NCBI GenBank assembly: GCA_014380615.1
Contig: JACMJM010000064.1
Coordinates: forward strand, 62,001-126,000
Length of the DNA stretch: 64,000 bases
Direction: 5' to 3'
From: Sphingobacteriaceae bacterium
GTDB lineage: Bacteria; Bacteroidota; Bacteroidia; Sphingobacteriales; Sphingobacteriaceae
The notes beneath the pieces were generated by a model. That model did not search any database and was not told where the DNA came from. It saw only the letters and a list, made by a program, of their open reading frames with translations. Below, piece by piece: positions 9,274-17,168 of this stretch. Position numbers and translations under genes: made by a program. Within the stretch, counting starts at the first letter, position 1. Each line of letters begins with the position of its first letter.

Positions 9274-9857
9274 GAATTATTTGTAAGCTTCTCATAATCA
9301 TCAAGAGTATCGATATCGATATTACCCAAGGGAAACGGCACTGGTTCTACATGCTCTGAGTGGCTTAACAACAATTTTTTGGCTCCTTGCTGACCTTCTA
9401 AGGATAAAAGTTGCGAGAAGAAACCCCGGTCGAATAAAGCAGGTGTTCCTAAAGTATTGTCATACCTGCAGGCGGCGATTGCTTTTCCGATAAGGTGCTT
9501 TTTTGAAATAAGCTTATTTAATATTCCTGCGTCAACAAAGGGCTGATCGCAAAGCATTATGATGGCTTCAGAAACATCTGGCTGGTTTTGAAGCAGTGCC
9601 TCAATGCCGCACTTTATGGAGGATGACATACCATGCTCCCAGTTATGATTCACTACAATTTGAACCGGGCAACTATTGATCTCTTCACGAGAGCCCGACT
9701 CATTCGAGCCAAGAACAACAACTATAGGCGAACATTCCGAAACAATCCCCTCTTCTACTGCATGCCGCAAGAGGCTTTTCCCTTTGTAAATAAGCATTTG
9801 CTTGGGTTGCCCCAGGCGACTAGATGAGCCCGCCGCAAGAATTATAAGTCCTGTCAT
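9270..9857 (-). CDS. MobA/MocA-like molybdenum cofactor nucleotidyltransferase
   Basis: This 195-residue NTP transferase of the MobA-like family attaches CMP (MocA) or GMP to molybdopterin. The N-terminal signature ILAAGSSSRLGQPKQ (residues 6-20) is the nucleotide-binding loop, and LCDQPFVD near residue 105 is the metal-binding part. The cytidylyl form fits, because xanthine-oxidase-family enzymes such as the neighbouring IorAB need the CMP dinucleotide cofactor. Its 3' end overlaps the IorB stop by 4 nt in convergent orientation. The exact nucleotide cannot be settled by eye. Confidence 0.85.
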   Translation of the reverse strand: MTGLIILAAGSSSRLGQPKQMLIYKGKSLLRHAVEEGIVSECSPIVVVLGSNESGSREEINSCPVQIVVNHNWEHGMSSSIKCGIEALLQNQPDVSEAIIMLCDQPFVDAGILNKLISKKHLIGKAIAACRYDNTLGTPALFDRGFFSQLLSLEGQQGAKKLLLSHSEHVEPVPFPLGNIDIDTLDDYEKLTNNS

Positions 9858-10084
9858 AAATTAAACGCACATGATGCGATTTTTTTTCGTTTGCGTGGTT
9901 TTAAGGAAATACACCCGCCCTATAACTACAAAATCAAAATTGGCCTGTTCAGCAAATGTTCACCAGAAGGCAGTAAATTAAAGGTACGGAAAAGCATGAT
10001 TTCTTAGCTACAATAATCTTAGCTATAGCATTATCATTCATTAACCCACCCGCTTCATATTCATAATGGCTAATTTATATAAAC

Positions 10085-10174
10085 CAGCTGTAAGTATACT
10101 TTAAAAACGAGTTACAGCTGAGTTAAATATTTTTAAATCAGCTGCAACTATGTATATTTGTATAGTTACAGCTA
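10085..10174 (+). promoter_or_regulatory. Promoter with two inverted repeats around the -7 box
   Basis: TATATTTG at 10153-10160 is a perfect Bacteroidetes -7 element. Four related half-sites surround it: CAGCTGTAAGT (10085-10095), AGTTACAGCTG (10110-10120), CAGCTGCAACTA (10139-10150) and TAGTTACAGCTA (10163-10174). They form two inverted pairs, the second straddling the -7 box. This looks like a cooperative operator for an unidentified regulator of the ATPase gene. The remaining 9858-10084 spacer holds nothing recognisable. Confidence 0.55.
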
Positions 10175-10191
10175 ATTTGTTTTTAAAAAAT

Positions 10192-11625
10192 ATGAATGCA
10201 CTAGTCGGACGAAAAGAGGAACAGGAAATACTTAAAATAGCTTTAAATTCACCTGAAGCAGAGTTTATTGCTGTTTATGGAAGAAGGCGGGTGGGAAAAA
10301 CATATCTTATCCGTAAAGCATTTGAAAATCATTTAATCTTCGAATTCTCGGGAGTACATAATGCCGGGCTTAAAGAACAACTCACTAATTTTAGTAATGT
10401 GCTTAATGAGCATCTTAAAATGCCCGTTGCGTCTGCTGTGCCGCAAAACTGGACTCAGGCATTTCAGATACTCAAGAACTATGCGGAACCCCTGCTAAAA
10501 AAACGAAAGTGTGTTATTTTTCTCGATGAATTCCCCTGGCTAAGTTCAAACAGGTCGGGTTTTCTTCCGGCATTCGAATACTTCTGGAATTCATGGGGAA
10601 CAAAGCAGGATAACCTCGTTATGGCTATTTGCGGATCAGCCGCTTCGTGGATGATAAAAAAAGTGGTGAGAAATAAAGGAGGCCTTCATAACAGGCTGAC
10701 CAGAAAAATCAGGTTACTACCATTTACCCTTAAAGAGACCAGTGAATACCTGAAATCGAATAACGTAAATCTTGATCATTACCAGATCATGGAAATTTAT
10801 ATGGCGATGGGAGGAATTCCTCAATATCTAAAAGAAATACAACCCGGAAAAAGTGCGGCCCAGAATATTGATAAAATATGTTTTACGAAAGATGGCGGGC
10901 TTCAGGGCGAATTTAAAAATCTCTACCAATCACTCTTCGAAGAGGCGGATAAACATATAGATATTGTACGGGCTCTTGCAGGAAAACCATCCGGCCTAAC
11001 CAGAAAAGAAATTATAAGCGCGTGTAAGTTACCCGACGGGGGCAGTACAACACAGCTTATTGAGGAACTCGCAGAATCGGGCTTTATAACCGCCTATATT
11101 CCGTTCGAAAAAACGGTGAGAGACAGCATCTATAAACTATCGGACGAATTCTCCCGGTTCCACCTTAAATTCATGGAAAATACCCGTGCTACCGGCGCCG
11201 GAACATGGATTAAATTATCAGCCGCACCATCATGGCGTAGCTGGAGCGGAACAGCTTTTGAAAGTGTCTGTTTAAAGCATACCCCGGAGATTAAAAAAGC
11301 TCTTGGAATATCCGGTGTATATACCGAAGAATCGGCTTGGCGGTATGTTCCCGACAAAAATCAACCAGGTGCTCAAATCGACTTGCTTATTGACCGAAGA
11401 GACCAATGCATTAGCATTTGCGAAATGAAATTCTCAACAAGTGAATTTACGATTGATAAAACTTATGCCACTGACTTACAACAAAAGCTAGACGTTTTTA
11501 AACAAAAAACTAAAACGCTAAAAACCTTATTTTTAATAATGATCACAAGTTTCGGTACAAAGTCTAATGACTATAAAACCCGTTTGATACAGAATGAAGT
11601 GACACTAAACGATCTGTTTGCCTGA
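10192..11625 (+). CDS. AAA ATPase (archaeal-type ATPase_2) with C-terminal DUF234, PD-(D/E)XK-like domain
   Basis: A 477-residue protein. Walker A is GRRRVGKT (about 29-36) and Walker B is VIFLDEFPWL (about 107-116), followed by a winged-helix-like middle region. The C-terminal part contains IDLLIDR and, about 11 residues later, EMKFS (about 394-415), the D...ExK spacing of PD-(D/E)XK nuclease folds. I chose ATG 10192 (MNALVGRKEE). The in-frame ATG at 10150 lies upstream of the -7 box and so before the transcription start. The family is widespread in archaea and bacteria, with no settled role; mobile-element and defence roles have been suggested. It splits two cofactor genes, mocA-like and xdhC, so it looks like an insertion. 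Confidence 0.82.
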   Translation: MNALVGRKEEQEILKIALNSPEAEFIAVYGRRRVGKTYLIRKAFENHLIFEFSGVHNAGLKEQLTNFSNVLNEHLKMPVASAVPQNWTQAFQILKNYAEPLLKKRKCVIFLDEFPWLSSNRSGFLPAFEYFWNSWGTKQDNLVMAICGSAASWMIKKVVRNKGGLHNRLTRKIRLLPFTLKETSEYLKSNNVNLDHYQIMEIYMAMGGIPQYLKEIQPGKSAAQNIDKICFTKDGGLQGEFKNLYQSLFEEADKHIDIVRALAGKPSGLTRKEIISACKLPDGGSTTQLIEELAESGFITAYIPFEKTVRDSIYKLSDEFSRFHLKFMENTRATGAGTWIKLSAAPSWRSWSGTAFESVCLKHTPEIKKALGISGVYTEESAWRYVPDKNQPGAQIDLLIDRRDQCISICEMKFSTSEFTIDKTYATDLQQKLDVFKQKTKTLKTLFLIMITSFGTKSNDYKTRLIQNEVTLNDLFA

Positions 11626-11639
11626 GCTCTGGCGAAGGG

Positions 11640-11672
11640 CAATTCGCATGGGCTTCGACTCCGCTCAGCCTG
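11640..11672. repeat. Short dispersed-type intergenic repeat
   Basis: GGCTTCGACTCCGCTCAGCC and its flanks lie in the short gap between the ATPase gene and xdhC. I recall this word from many intergenic gaps in Bacteroidetes genomes, where it behaves like a REP-type sequence. Only one copy is visible here. The flanking GGGCAATTCGC may be part of it. Confidence 0.4.
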
Positions 11673-11693
11673 GCAAAGTACAATGACACGACA

Positions 11694-12860
11694 CTATAAC
11701 GCTTTCCGGGTTAAGTACTGGCCTATAGAGATGATGACATCGTCATCCGGCATTATAACAGAATTCTGTTCTACCTGTCGAAACTTTAAAGAGGTTCCTT
11801 CCCTGGTGGAGAGGACTGCTTTAATCTCTGAAACGATAGACAATGCGATCTCTTCCGGAGTTTCAGAACCTATATCGAGCCCCGTGGGACCAAATATGGA
11901 ATTTAATTTTTCTTCAGAAATATGTAATCCCTCGTCCTCCAGTTCATCCAGCATCCTCCGCAATTTCTTTTTAGGTCCCAAAGCACCAATATATCTAAGG
12001 CCGATACCCAAGAGCTGTTTTAAAGTCGCGAGATCATAATTATAGTTATGTGTCATCAACACTGCCACCGTCCAGTTATCAAATACCAAGCCTGATAACG
12101 CGTTTTCGGGCTTAGAAACCAACACTTGGGTTGCCGAAGGAAAACGATCTGCGGTAGCATAATTTGAACGCCCGTCTACCACAGAAACTTCCCATCCTAA
12201 AATGGCGCAGAAACGCACCAAAGGTATAGCATCGTTTCCTGCCCCGAAAACTACCAGGTGAACCGGCGGCTTTAAGTATTCTACGAAAGCCGTGGTATAC
12301 TGATAGTTGTTGATGAGAGATTGTCCGCTTGCTAAAACCCTTTCGGCATCATCAATAAATCTCTTTTTTGTAGACCATTCGATGTCGGTTTGTATGTTCA
12401 TCCCTTCGGTTATAAGGGCGCAGGTTCCGGGTTGCGCGTGTTTATCTTCCATTGAGAAGAAAGTGCCAAGCACGGCGGTTTGCCGTTTAGCAAGAAAGCT
12501 TTTAAAAAGATTGACGGGATTGAGTTCATCGCTTGAATTTACAGGTTCGAGCAGCACTTTAATGATACCGTTACAACCAAGGCCCACACCTAATGTAGCG
12601 TCATCCTCGTCGGTAGTATCGTAAGTAACCAGCATTTTCCGGTTTTCCAACATCGACTGGCGGGCCTTTCGCAAGGCATCGCCCTCGAGGCAGCCACCAC
12701 TAATGGCCCCGGTAAGTTCCCCGTTTTCTTTAACCAGCATGCGTGCGCCCTCGTGCCTATAAGCCGAACCAACTACATGCACCACAGTTGCTAAAGCCGT
12801 TTTCAAGCCGCGCCTTTCGGCATCATCAAATGCTTTAACGATCTCCTGCAACTCTTTCAT
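11694..12860 (-). CDS. XdhC/CoxI-family molybdenum enzyme maturation protein
   Basis: This 388-residue protein has an N-terminal XdhC_CoxI domain (about 10-80, with VVGSAYRHEGARMLV and GAISGGCLEGD). A C-terminal Rossmann domain starts at VVFGAGNDAIPLV (about 205) and includes LMTHNYNYD and IGALGPKKK. XdhC binds and sulfurates or inserts the molybdenum cofactor into xanthine-oxidase-family enzymes, so the likely client is the IorAB pair at 6627-9273. It is separated from the mocA-like gene by the ATPase insertion. Its start lies 237 nt from the copper module, with a terminator in between. Confidence 0.9.
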   Translation of the reverse strand: MKELQEIVKAFDDAERRGLKTALATVVHVVGSAYRHEGARMLVKENGELTGAISGGCLEGDALRKARQSMLENRKMLVTYDTTDEDDATLGVGLGCNGIIKVLLEPVNSSDELNPVNLFKSFLAKRQTAVLGTFFSMEDKHAQPGTCALITEGMNIQTDIEWSTKKRFIDDAERVLASGQSLINNYQYTTAFVEYLKPPVHLVVFGAGNDAIPLVRFCAILGWEVSVVDGRSNYATADRFPSATQVLVSKPENALSGLVFDNWTVAVLMTHNYNYDLATLKQLLGIGLRYIGALGPKKKLRRMLDELEDEGLHISEEKLNSIFGPTGLDIGSETPEEIALSIVSEIKAVLSTREGTSLKFRQVEQNSVIMPDDDVIISIGQYLTRKAL

Positions 12861-12952
12861 TAATTTTTTATTTGGTTTATACGTAAAAATCTCGTTTTAC
12901 TGGTAGAAGTGCAAATAAAATAATCTGCTGAATAGTAACATTTATAAGGGGC

Positions 12953-12991
12953 AAAAAAAAAACGGCCGGGCCACATACGTAGACCCAACCG
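12953..12991 (-). terminator. Intrinsic terminator of the copper module
   Basis: Read on the minus strand, CGGTTGGGTC (12991-12982) pairs completely, with G-U pairs, with GGCCCGGCCG (12972-12963) around a 9-nt loop, and is followed by ten T residues. It lies downstream of the HMA gene (13098-13310). The rest of the 12861-13097 gap holds nothing I can name. Confidence 0.85.
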
Positions 12992-13097
12992 CTTGCTTAA
13001 CCCTCATCACTCAACCTTTGTCTTTCTTAAGAAAATTCTCAGATTACTGGATTGGGTACTTGAATAACAAAATTCCCATCGGTTTGTTTAGGCCTAA

Positions 13098-13310
13098 TTA
13101 AGACAGCTCTTGTGCTTCAAAACCCAGTTTTTCTATCAGCTCTGCTACCTCTTGAGAGTTTGTGTTTTCAGCCTCTACAGTTAAAATTTTCTCGGGGTTC
13201 TTTATATCTACTTCCCAGCTTGTGATATTTTCATTGGCGTTTAAATGTGGGGTAACTTTCGCTACACAGCCCGCGCAATTGATAGTTGTTTTAAATTGAT
13301 ACTTTTCCAT
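13098..13310 (-). CDS. Heavy-metal-associated (HMA) domain protein, CopZ-like
   Basis: This 70-residue cytosolic protein is a single ferredoxin-like HMA domain with the metal-binding pair C12 and C15 in NCAGCVAKV. Such proteins carry Cu(I), or another soft metal, to a P1B-type ATPase. The CopA-like pump is 118 nt upstream on the same strand. The pI appears acidic, with EAENT and E-L-I-E-K segments, as in other metallochaperones. It could alternatively act as a short regulatory HMA protein. The 13311-13428 gap shows no clear promoter, so cotranscription with copA is likely. Confidence 0.88.
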   Translation of the reverse strand: MEKYQFKTTINCAGCVAKVTPHLNANENITSWEVDIKNPEKILTVEAENTNSQEVAELIEKLGFEAQELS

Positions 13311-13428
13311 TGAATGTAATTGTTATTTGAATTTTTGTATTTGTTTTAAGCGGCCCCGATAAGATCGGTTCGCTAAGTTTTTAATGTTGACAAGCCAACG
13401 GCAAATGTGTATGAGTACAGACTGATAT

Positions 13429-15654
13429 TTAAAGTTTCATGTATTTTAACCGTAAACTATTGGCTACTACACTGATGCTACTCAGTGCCATAGCACCACC
13501 GGCCAACATCGGGTTTAGTAAAAATCCGGTAAAAGGATACAGAATCCCCGCAGCCAATGGTATCCCGATGATATTGTAGATAAAGGCCCAGAAAAGGTTT
13601 TGCTTAATCACCTTTACTGTTTTCCGCGAAAGCTGAATGGCTTTTGGAATTTGGAGTAAGTTTGAAGAAATGAGTGTCATTTTTGCCACATCCATTGCTA
13701 TGTCGGTGCCTTTACCCATGGCAATACTCACATCAGCCAATGCAAGGGCTTCACTGTCATTTATCCCGTCGCCTACCATAGCCACTTTTTTGCCCTCCTT
13801 TTGCAACTTCTTTACAAATGCCGCCTTATCTCCCGGCAGGGTTTCGGCCTGGTAGTTTAATATTCCAACCTGTTTGGATACCGCTTGAGCAGTAGCTTTA
13901 TTATCGCCGGTAAGCATGTACACATCGATATTCATGGCCTGCAAAATCTTAATCGCTTCTGCCGATGTAGCCTTTATTTTATCCGCTATCGCGATAGCCG
14001 CAAGCGCGGTTTCTTTGTTCGCAAGCCAAATAACTGTATAAGCATTATACAACCACTCATCGGCTTTGGCCTGTAAAGAATCGTTTATTTTAATCGCGTT
14101 TGATGCCATTAGCTTAGGGCTCCCTAAGAAATATGCGTCGCCCTCATAGGATGCGAACACACCCTCGCCGGTAAGGCTTTCGAAAGAGTCCAGACGAAGT
14201 TTTTTAAACTTTTGAGCTTGAAAATATTTAACCACAGCCTCTGCAAGCGGATGCTCGGATTGCGATTCAATACGGTAAATTAGTTCCGAGAGTTGTTCAG
14301 TATTAGCGTCAGGGTGCCACTCAATGCCAATCACATCTGGTTTACCTTCGGTAATGGTGCCGGTTTTATCCAAAATTACGGCATCGATATTTTGAGACTG
14401 TTCAAGGCTTTCCGCATCTTTAATCAGAATACCATTTTCCGCACCCTTGCCCACGCCCACCATAATTGCTGTGGGGGTAGCTAATCCTAAGGCACAGGGG
14501 CATGCGATAACCAATACCGTAACCATGGCTAAAAGGCCTTGTGTAAAGCCGTTTTCTCCGCCCAAAACCAACCAGGTAAACAGGCACAAAATGGCAATGC
14601 CCATAACTACGGGCACAAACACACCGGCAATTTTATCAACCATTTTTTGTACCGGAGCCTTACTGCCCTGCGCATCCTGAACTAGTTTAATTATTTGGGC
14701 CAGCAATGTGTCTTTCCCTACCTTCTCCGCAACTAAGCGAAAACTTCCCTTTTGGTTTATGGTGCCGGCGAAAACAGCCGAGCCATTTTCTTTCAATACG
14801 GCAACAGGCTCGCCGCTAATCATGCTTTCGTCGACATACGAGGAGCCTGCGATAACCTTCCCGTCGAGCGGGATTTTCTCTCCAGGCTTAACAAGAAGGA
14901 TATCATTAATTCGCACTGCTTCAATAGCAACCGTTTCTTCGGCATCGCCATTTATGCGAATAACCGAATTGGGCTGCAGGCCCATTAGTTTTTTAATTGC
15001 CTCAGATGTATTTGATTTAGCACTTTCTTCAAGAAGCTTCCCCAGAAGAATAAAGGCGATTACAACAGAAGCGGCTTCGAAATACACATGCGCCTCTAGT
15101 CCGCGACTAGTCCAAAATTGGGGATAGAGTGTATTAAAAACGCTAAACAGATAGGCAATACCGGTACTTAAAGCAACCAAAGTATCCATGTTAGCATTAT
15201 GATGACCAGCCTGTTTCCAGGCGTTAACAAAAAACTGCTTACCGAAAATCAGAACAACCGGAGTTGCCAGGGCCCACTGGATATAATTGCCATACGGCAA
15301 GTGCATAAAAAACATCCCCATCGCCACTATTGGAATAGACGATAAGATGGCTAACCACGTATTGCGCTCAAGGGCTTTAAATTTAGCTTTTTGTGCGGTT
15401 TCAAAAGACGCTTTCGCTGAAGAAGAATCTTCTACAATCAAATCGTAACCAACCGACTGAACCGCTGATTTTAATTTTTCTGGTGTTGTAACAGAAGGTT
15501 GATATTCTACAGAGGCGGTATTATTGGCAAAATTTACCGCGGCATTGGTAACACCCTCCTGCGATTGCAGGATGGTTTCGGCACTTATAGCACAGGAGGC
15601 GCAGCTAAGCCCTGTAACCGGGAAATTCTCTTTTATAGTACTGAGATTATTCAT
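13429..15654 (-). CDS. copA: Copper-translocating P1B-type ATPase (CopA)
   Basis: This 741-residue inner-membrane pump exports Cu(I) from the cytoplasm. It has one N-terminal HMA domain (GLSCASC, about 15-21) and eight membrane segments. The CPC metal site is in IACPCALGLATPT near residue 385. The phosphorylation motif DKTGTITEG starts near 428, HP is in SEHPLAEA, and the hinge is GDGIND. The actuator motif is SGE (MISGEP) rather than the usual TGE, a substitution I believe is common in the phylum. A copper-responsive regulator is not adjacent. The palindrome CATTTGA-N3-TCAAATG (15663-15679) lies directly before the start and may be an operator or a leader hairpin. Confidence 0.93.
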   Translation of the reverse strand: MNNLSTIKENFPVTGLSCASCAISAETILQSQEGVTNAAVNFANNTASVEYQPSVTTPEKLKSAVQSVGYDLIVEDSSSAKASFETAQKAKFKALERNTWLAILSSIPIVAMGMFFMHLPYGNYIQWALATPVVLIFGKQFFVNAWKQAGHHNANMDTLVALSTGIAYLFSVFNTLYPQFWTSRGLEAHVYFEAASVVIAFILLGKLLEESAKSNTSEAIKKLMGLQPNSVIRINGDAEETVAIEAVRINDILLVKPGEKIPLDGKVIAGSSYVDESMISGEPVAVLKENGSAVFAGTINQKGSFRLVAEKVGKDTLLAQIIKLVQDAQGSKAPVQKMVDKIAGVFVPVVMGIAILCLFTWLVLGGENGFTQGLLAMVTVLVIACPCALGLATPTAIMVGVGKGAENGILIKDAESLEQSQNIDAVILDKTGTITEGKPDVIGIEWHPDANTEQLSELIYRIESQSEHPLAEAVVKYFQAQKFKKLRLDSFESLTGEGVFASYEGDAYFLGSPKLMASNAIKINDSLQAKADEWLYNAYTVIWLANKETALAAIAIADKIKATSAEAIKILQAMNIDVYMLTGDNKATAQAVSKQVGILNYQAETLPGDKAAFVKKLQKEGKKVAMVGDGINDSEALALADVSIAMGKGTDIAMDVAKMTLISSNLLQIPKAIQLSRKTVKVIKQNLFWAFIYNIIGIPLAAGILYPFTGFLLNPMLAGGAMALSSISVVANSLRLKYMKL

Positions 15655-15662
15655 ATCAATTT

Positions 15663-15679
15663 CATTTGATAGTCAAATG
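15663..15679 (-). promoter_or_regulatory. Short palindrome before copA
   Basis: CATTTGATAGTCAAATG is a perfect 7-bp inverted repeat with a 3-nt centre, 9 nt upstream of the copA start codon. It might be a metal-regulator operator or a hairpin affecting translation. No regulator gene is nearby, so its role is open. Confidence 0.35.
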
Positions 15680-15764
15680 TCGTTGATAACAAGGGCTTTT
15701 CTTTATACAATCATGGAAAAGATTTATAAAATTAAGGGTTAATAAGCCCCGGAAGACAATCGAG

Positions 15765-15965
15765 CTATAAGTTTGATACGCTTGCGTGCTTTTGAGCGAC
15801 TATAACAAGTCGCCCCACTATCAACGAAAGAAAGCTTAGGCTGAGGAAAGTGATGATTACAACCGCCATAGGCAAGGCGGAACCGTTATGCAAATAGCTG
15901 ACCGCCGCAGACGAAAGGCCCGCAAAAACCATAAGCATTAATTTTATACCTCTCCTTTCCACCAT
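15765..15965 (-). pseudogene. 3' remnant of a Bcr/CflA efflux gene (partial paralogue of 17169-18356)
   Basis: This 66-residue frame matches only the last two membrane helices of the intact Bcr/CflA transporter at 17169-18356, in the corresponding reading frame. The 73 bases at 15867-15939 are identical to 17244-17316; downstream the two diverge (VVIITFLSLSFLSLIVG against AVIVTFLLGSLLSLSIG). Nothing of the other ten helices remains. A purine-rich GGAAAGGAGAGG lies just upstream of an internal ATG, so a small membrane peptide could in theory be made, but a decayed gene is the simpler view. The 110 nt towards copA hold no gene. Confidence 0.75.
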
Positions 15966-16290
15966 GATTTAATTGCTTAATAGTTCATTCCTTGAAAGGA
16001 ACGGCATATTTCTCTTATTGGTTTTAAAGCTCTGCCGCGGTTAGGCGATAAGGACAGGTAACAAATGCCAAATGTGATAACTGCAAAATTGGGCATATTG
16101 CCTGCGGAAAAAACTTGCAATTATATAGCCGTTGGTGACCACAAGCTACCTGCGATAGAATATTTCATAAAAAGAAATAAATTTCATTAAAATATTATAA
16201 AGACAAATAAAAATTTCTACATTGCACTACAAACCTATGGAGTAAGCCGAAAATCCCTAATAGAGTAGGCAAATAAACTTATAATTCTTT
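15966..16290. other. Intergenic stretch without a recognisable gene
   Basis: Of these 325 nt I can point only to the small palindrome TTCCTTGAAAGGAA near 15995-16008 and an AT-rich run at about 16160-16225 that could hold the promoter of the lipoprotein gene. No convincing Bacteroidetes -7 box is present (TACATTGC near 16219 is the closest). It may include decayed sequence from the lost part of the efflux-gene copy, but I cannot align any of it. Confidence 0.4.
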
Positions 16291-17091
16291 ATGAAGAAAC
16301 TAATTATTCCTGCGTTATTGCTTGTAATAGCAATATTAATTTATGCATGTTCTAAGAATGACAGCATTGAAGGTCTATCGCAATCCAACACTAATTTAAC
16401 CGAATTAGCTGCAACCCTATCAAACGATAAGGATTTTTTAGCCTTGAAAGCTGCGCTGAATGCAGAAAAAATTAAAACAATAAATCTGCTGAAGCAAAAT
16501 TTAGTGGCAAGCAAATCTCATCAGTTATCGATACATGAGGTTAAAGTCCTTTTGAACAAAATAAATAACACCAAAAATATCAAAAACATTAAAGGACTAA
16601 CATCTACTATACGAAAAAAATTCCCTCAGCTTCAATTACTATCTCGGACAGAACGACTTCAAACCTTTAAGTATACAAATGAAAAATTGCCGATGGGTTC
16701 TTCAAAATTTAACTTTAGAATTAACTCTTTATCGGATTGTGCGGCGGATTGCGAAGCTGATAAATCATCAGCACTGCAGGAAAACGATGAGTATATGATG
16801 GACGAAATTCTTATAATAGACCAAAAGTTTGAGAGTGCAAATGACATTTGTGACGGAATACAAAATTACTATGACCGTGAAGACTGCTATGATCAAGCTT
16901 GGGCTGTTTATGGCATGGACTATAACGAGCTGTTCGCCCAGATTTGTATTAGGGAAGCTCAGATCGAATCGGATTATACTGACTGTTTAGCAGATTGCCC
17001 AGAAGATGATACATGCGAAGGATACAAAGACGGCAGGCGTTATACAGTCACACCATGCTCAGGTACTGATACAACCTGGTATGCTAATTAA
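16291..17091 (+). CDS. Orphan Cys-rich lipoprotein of unknown function
   Basis: A 266-residue protein. Residues 1-20 are a lipoprotein signal ending at IYAC, with C20 as the probable lipidated residue; CSKND is a usual start of mature Bacteroidetes lipoproteins. A basic, helix-rich region follows (about 25-135), then an acidic C-terminal region with about ten cysteines (DCAADCEADK, DICDGIQ, EDCYDQ, QICIREA, DCLADCPEDDTC, TPCSG). The cysteine spacing suggests disulfide bonds after export. I recognise no family. The gene is alone on its strand, between the Bcr/CflA remnant and the intact efflux gene, and ends in a strong terminator. Confidence 0.72.
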   Translation: MKKLIIPALLLVIAILIYACSKNDSIEGLSQSNTNLTELAATLSNDKDFLALKAALNAEKIKTINLLKQNLVASKSHQLSIHEVKVLLNKINNTKNIKNIKGLTSTIRKKFPQLQLLSRTERLQTFKYTNEKLPMGSSKFNFRINSLSDCAADCEADKSSALQENDEYMMDEILIIDQKFESANDICDGIQNYYDREDCYDQAWAVYGMDYNELFAQICIREAQIESDYTDCLADCPEDDTCEGYKDGRRYTVTPCSGTDTTWYAN

Positions 17092-17092
17092 G

Positions 17093-17132
17093 AAAAGGAA
17101 GTATACAGGGCTCCGCCTGTATACTTCCTTTT
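17093..17132. terminator. Bidirectional intrinsic terminator
   Basis: AAAAGGAAGTATACAGG (17093-17109) is the exact reverse complement of CCTGTATACTTCCTTTT (17116-17132), giving a 17-bp stem with a 6-nt loop (GCTCCG) and T-rich ends in both directions. It lies between the convergent lipoprotein and Bcr/CflA genes and can serve both. Confidence 0.92.
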
Positions 17133-17168
17133 AACTGCAAAATGAGAGTGTAAGCAAACTTTTCAGTC

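Noticed and set aside
14708-15127. Plus-strand 139-residue frame inside copA
   Set aside because: It is fully covered by the copA frame, which carries all P-type ATPase motifs.
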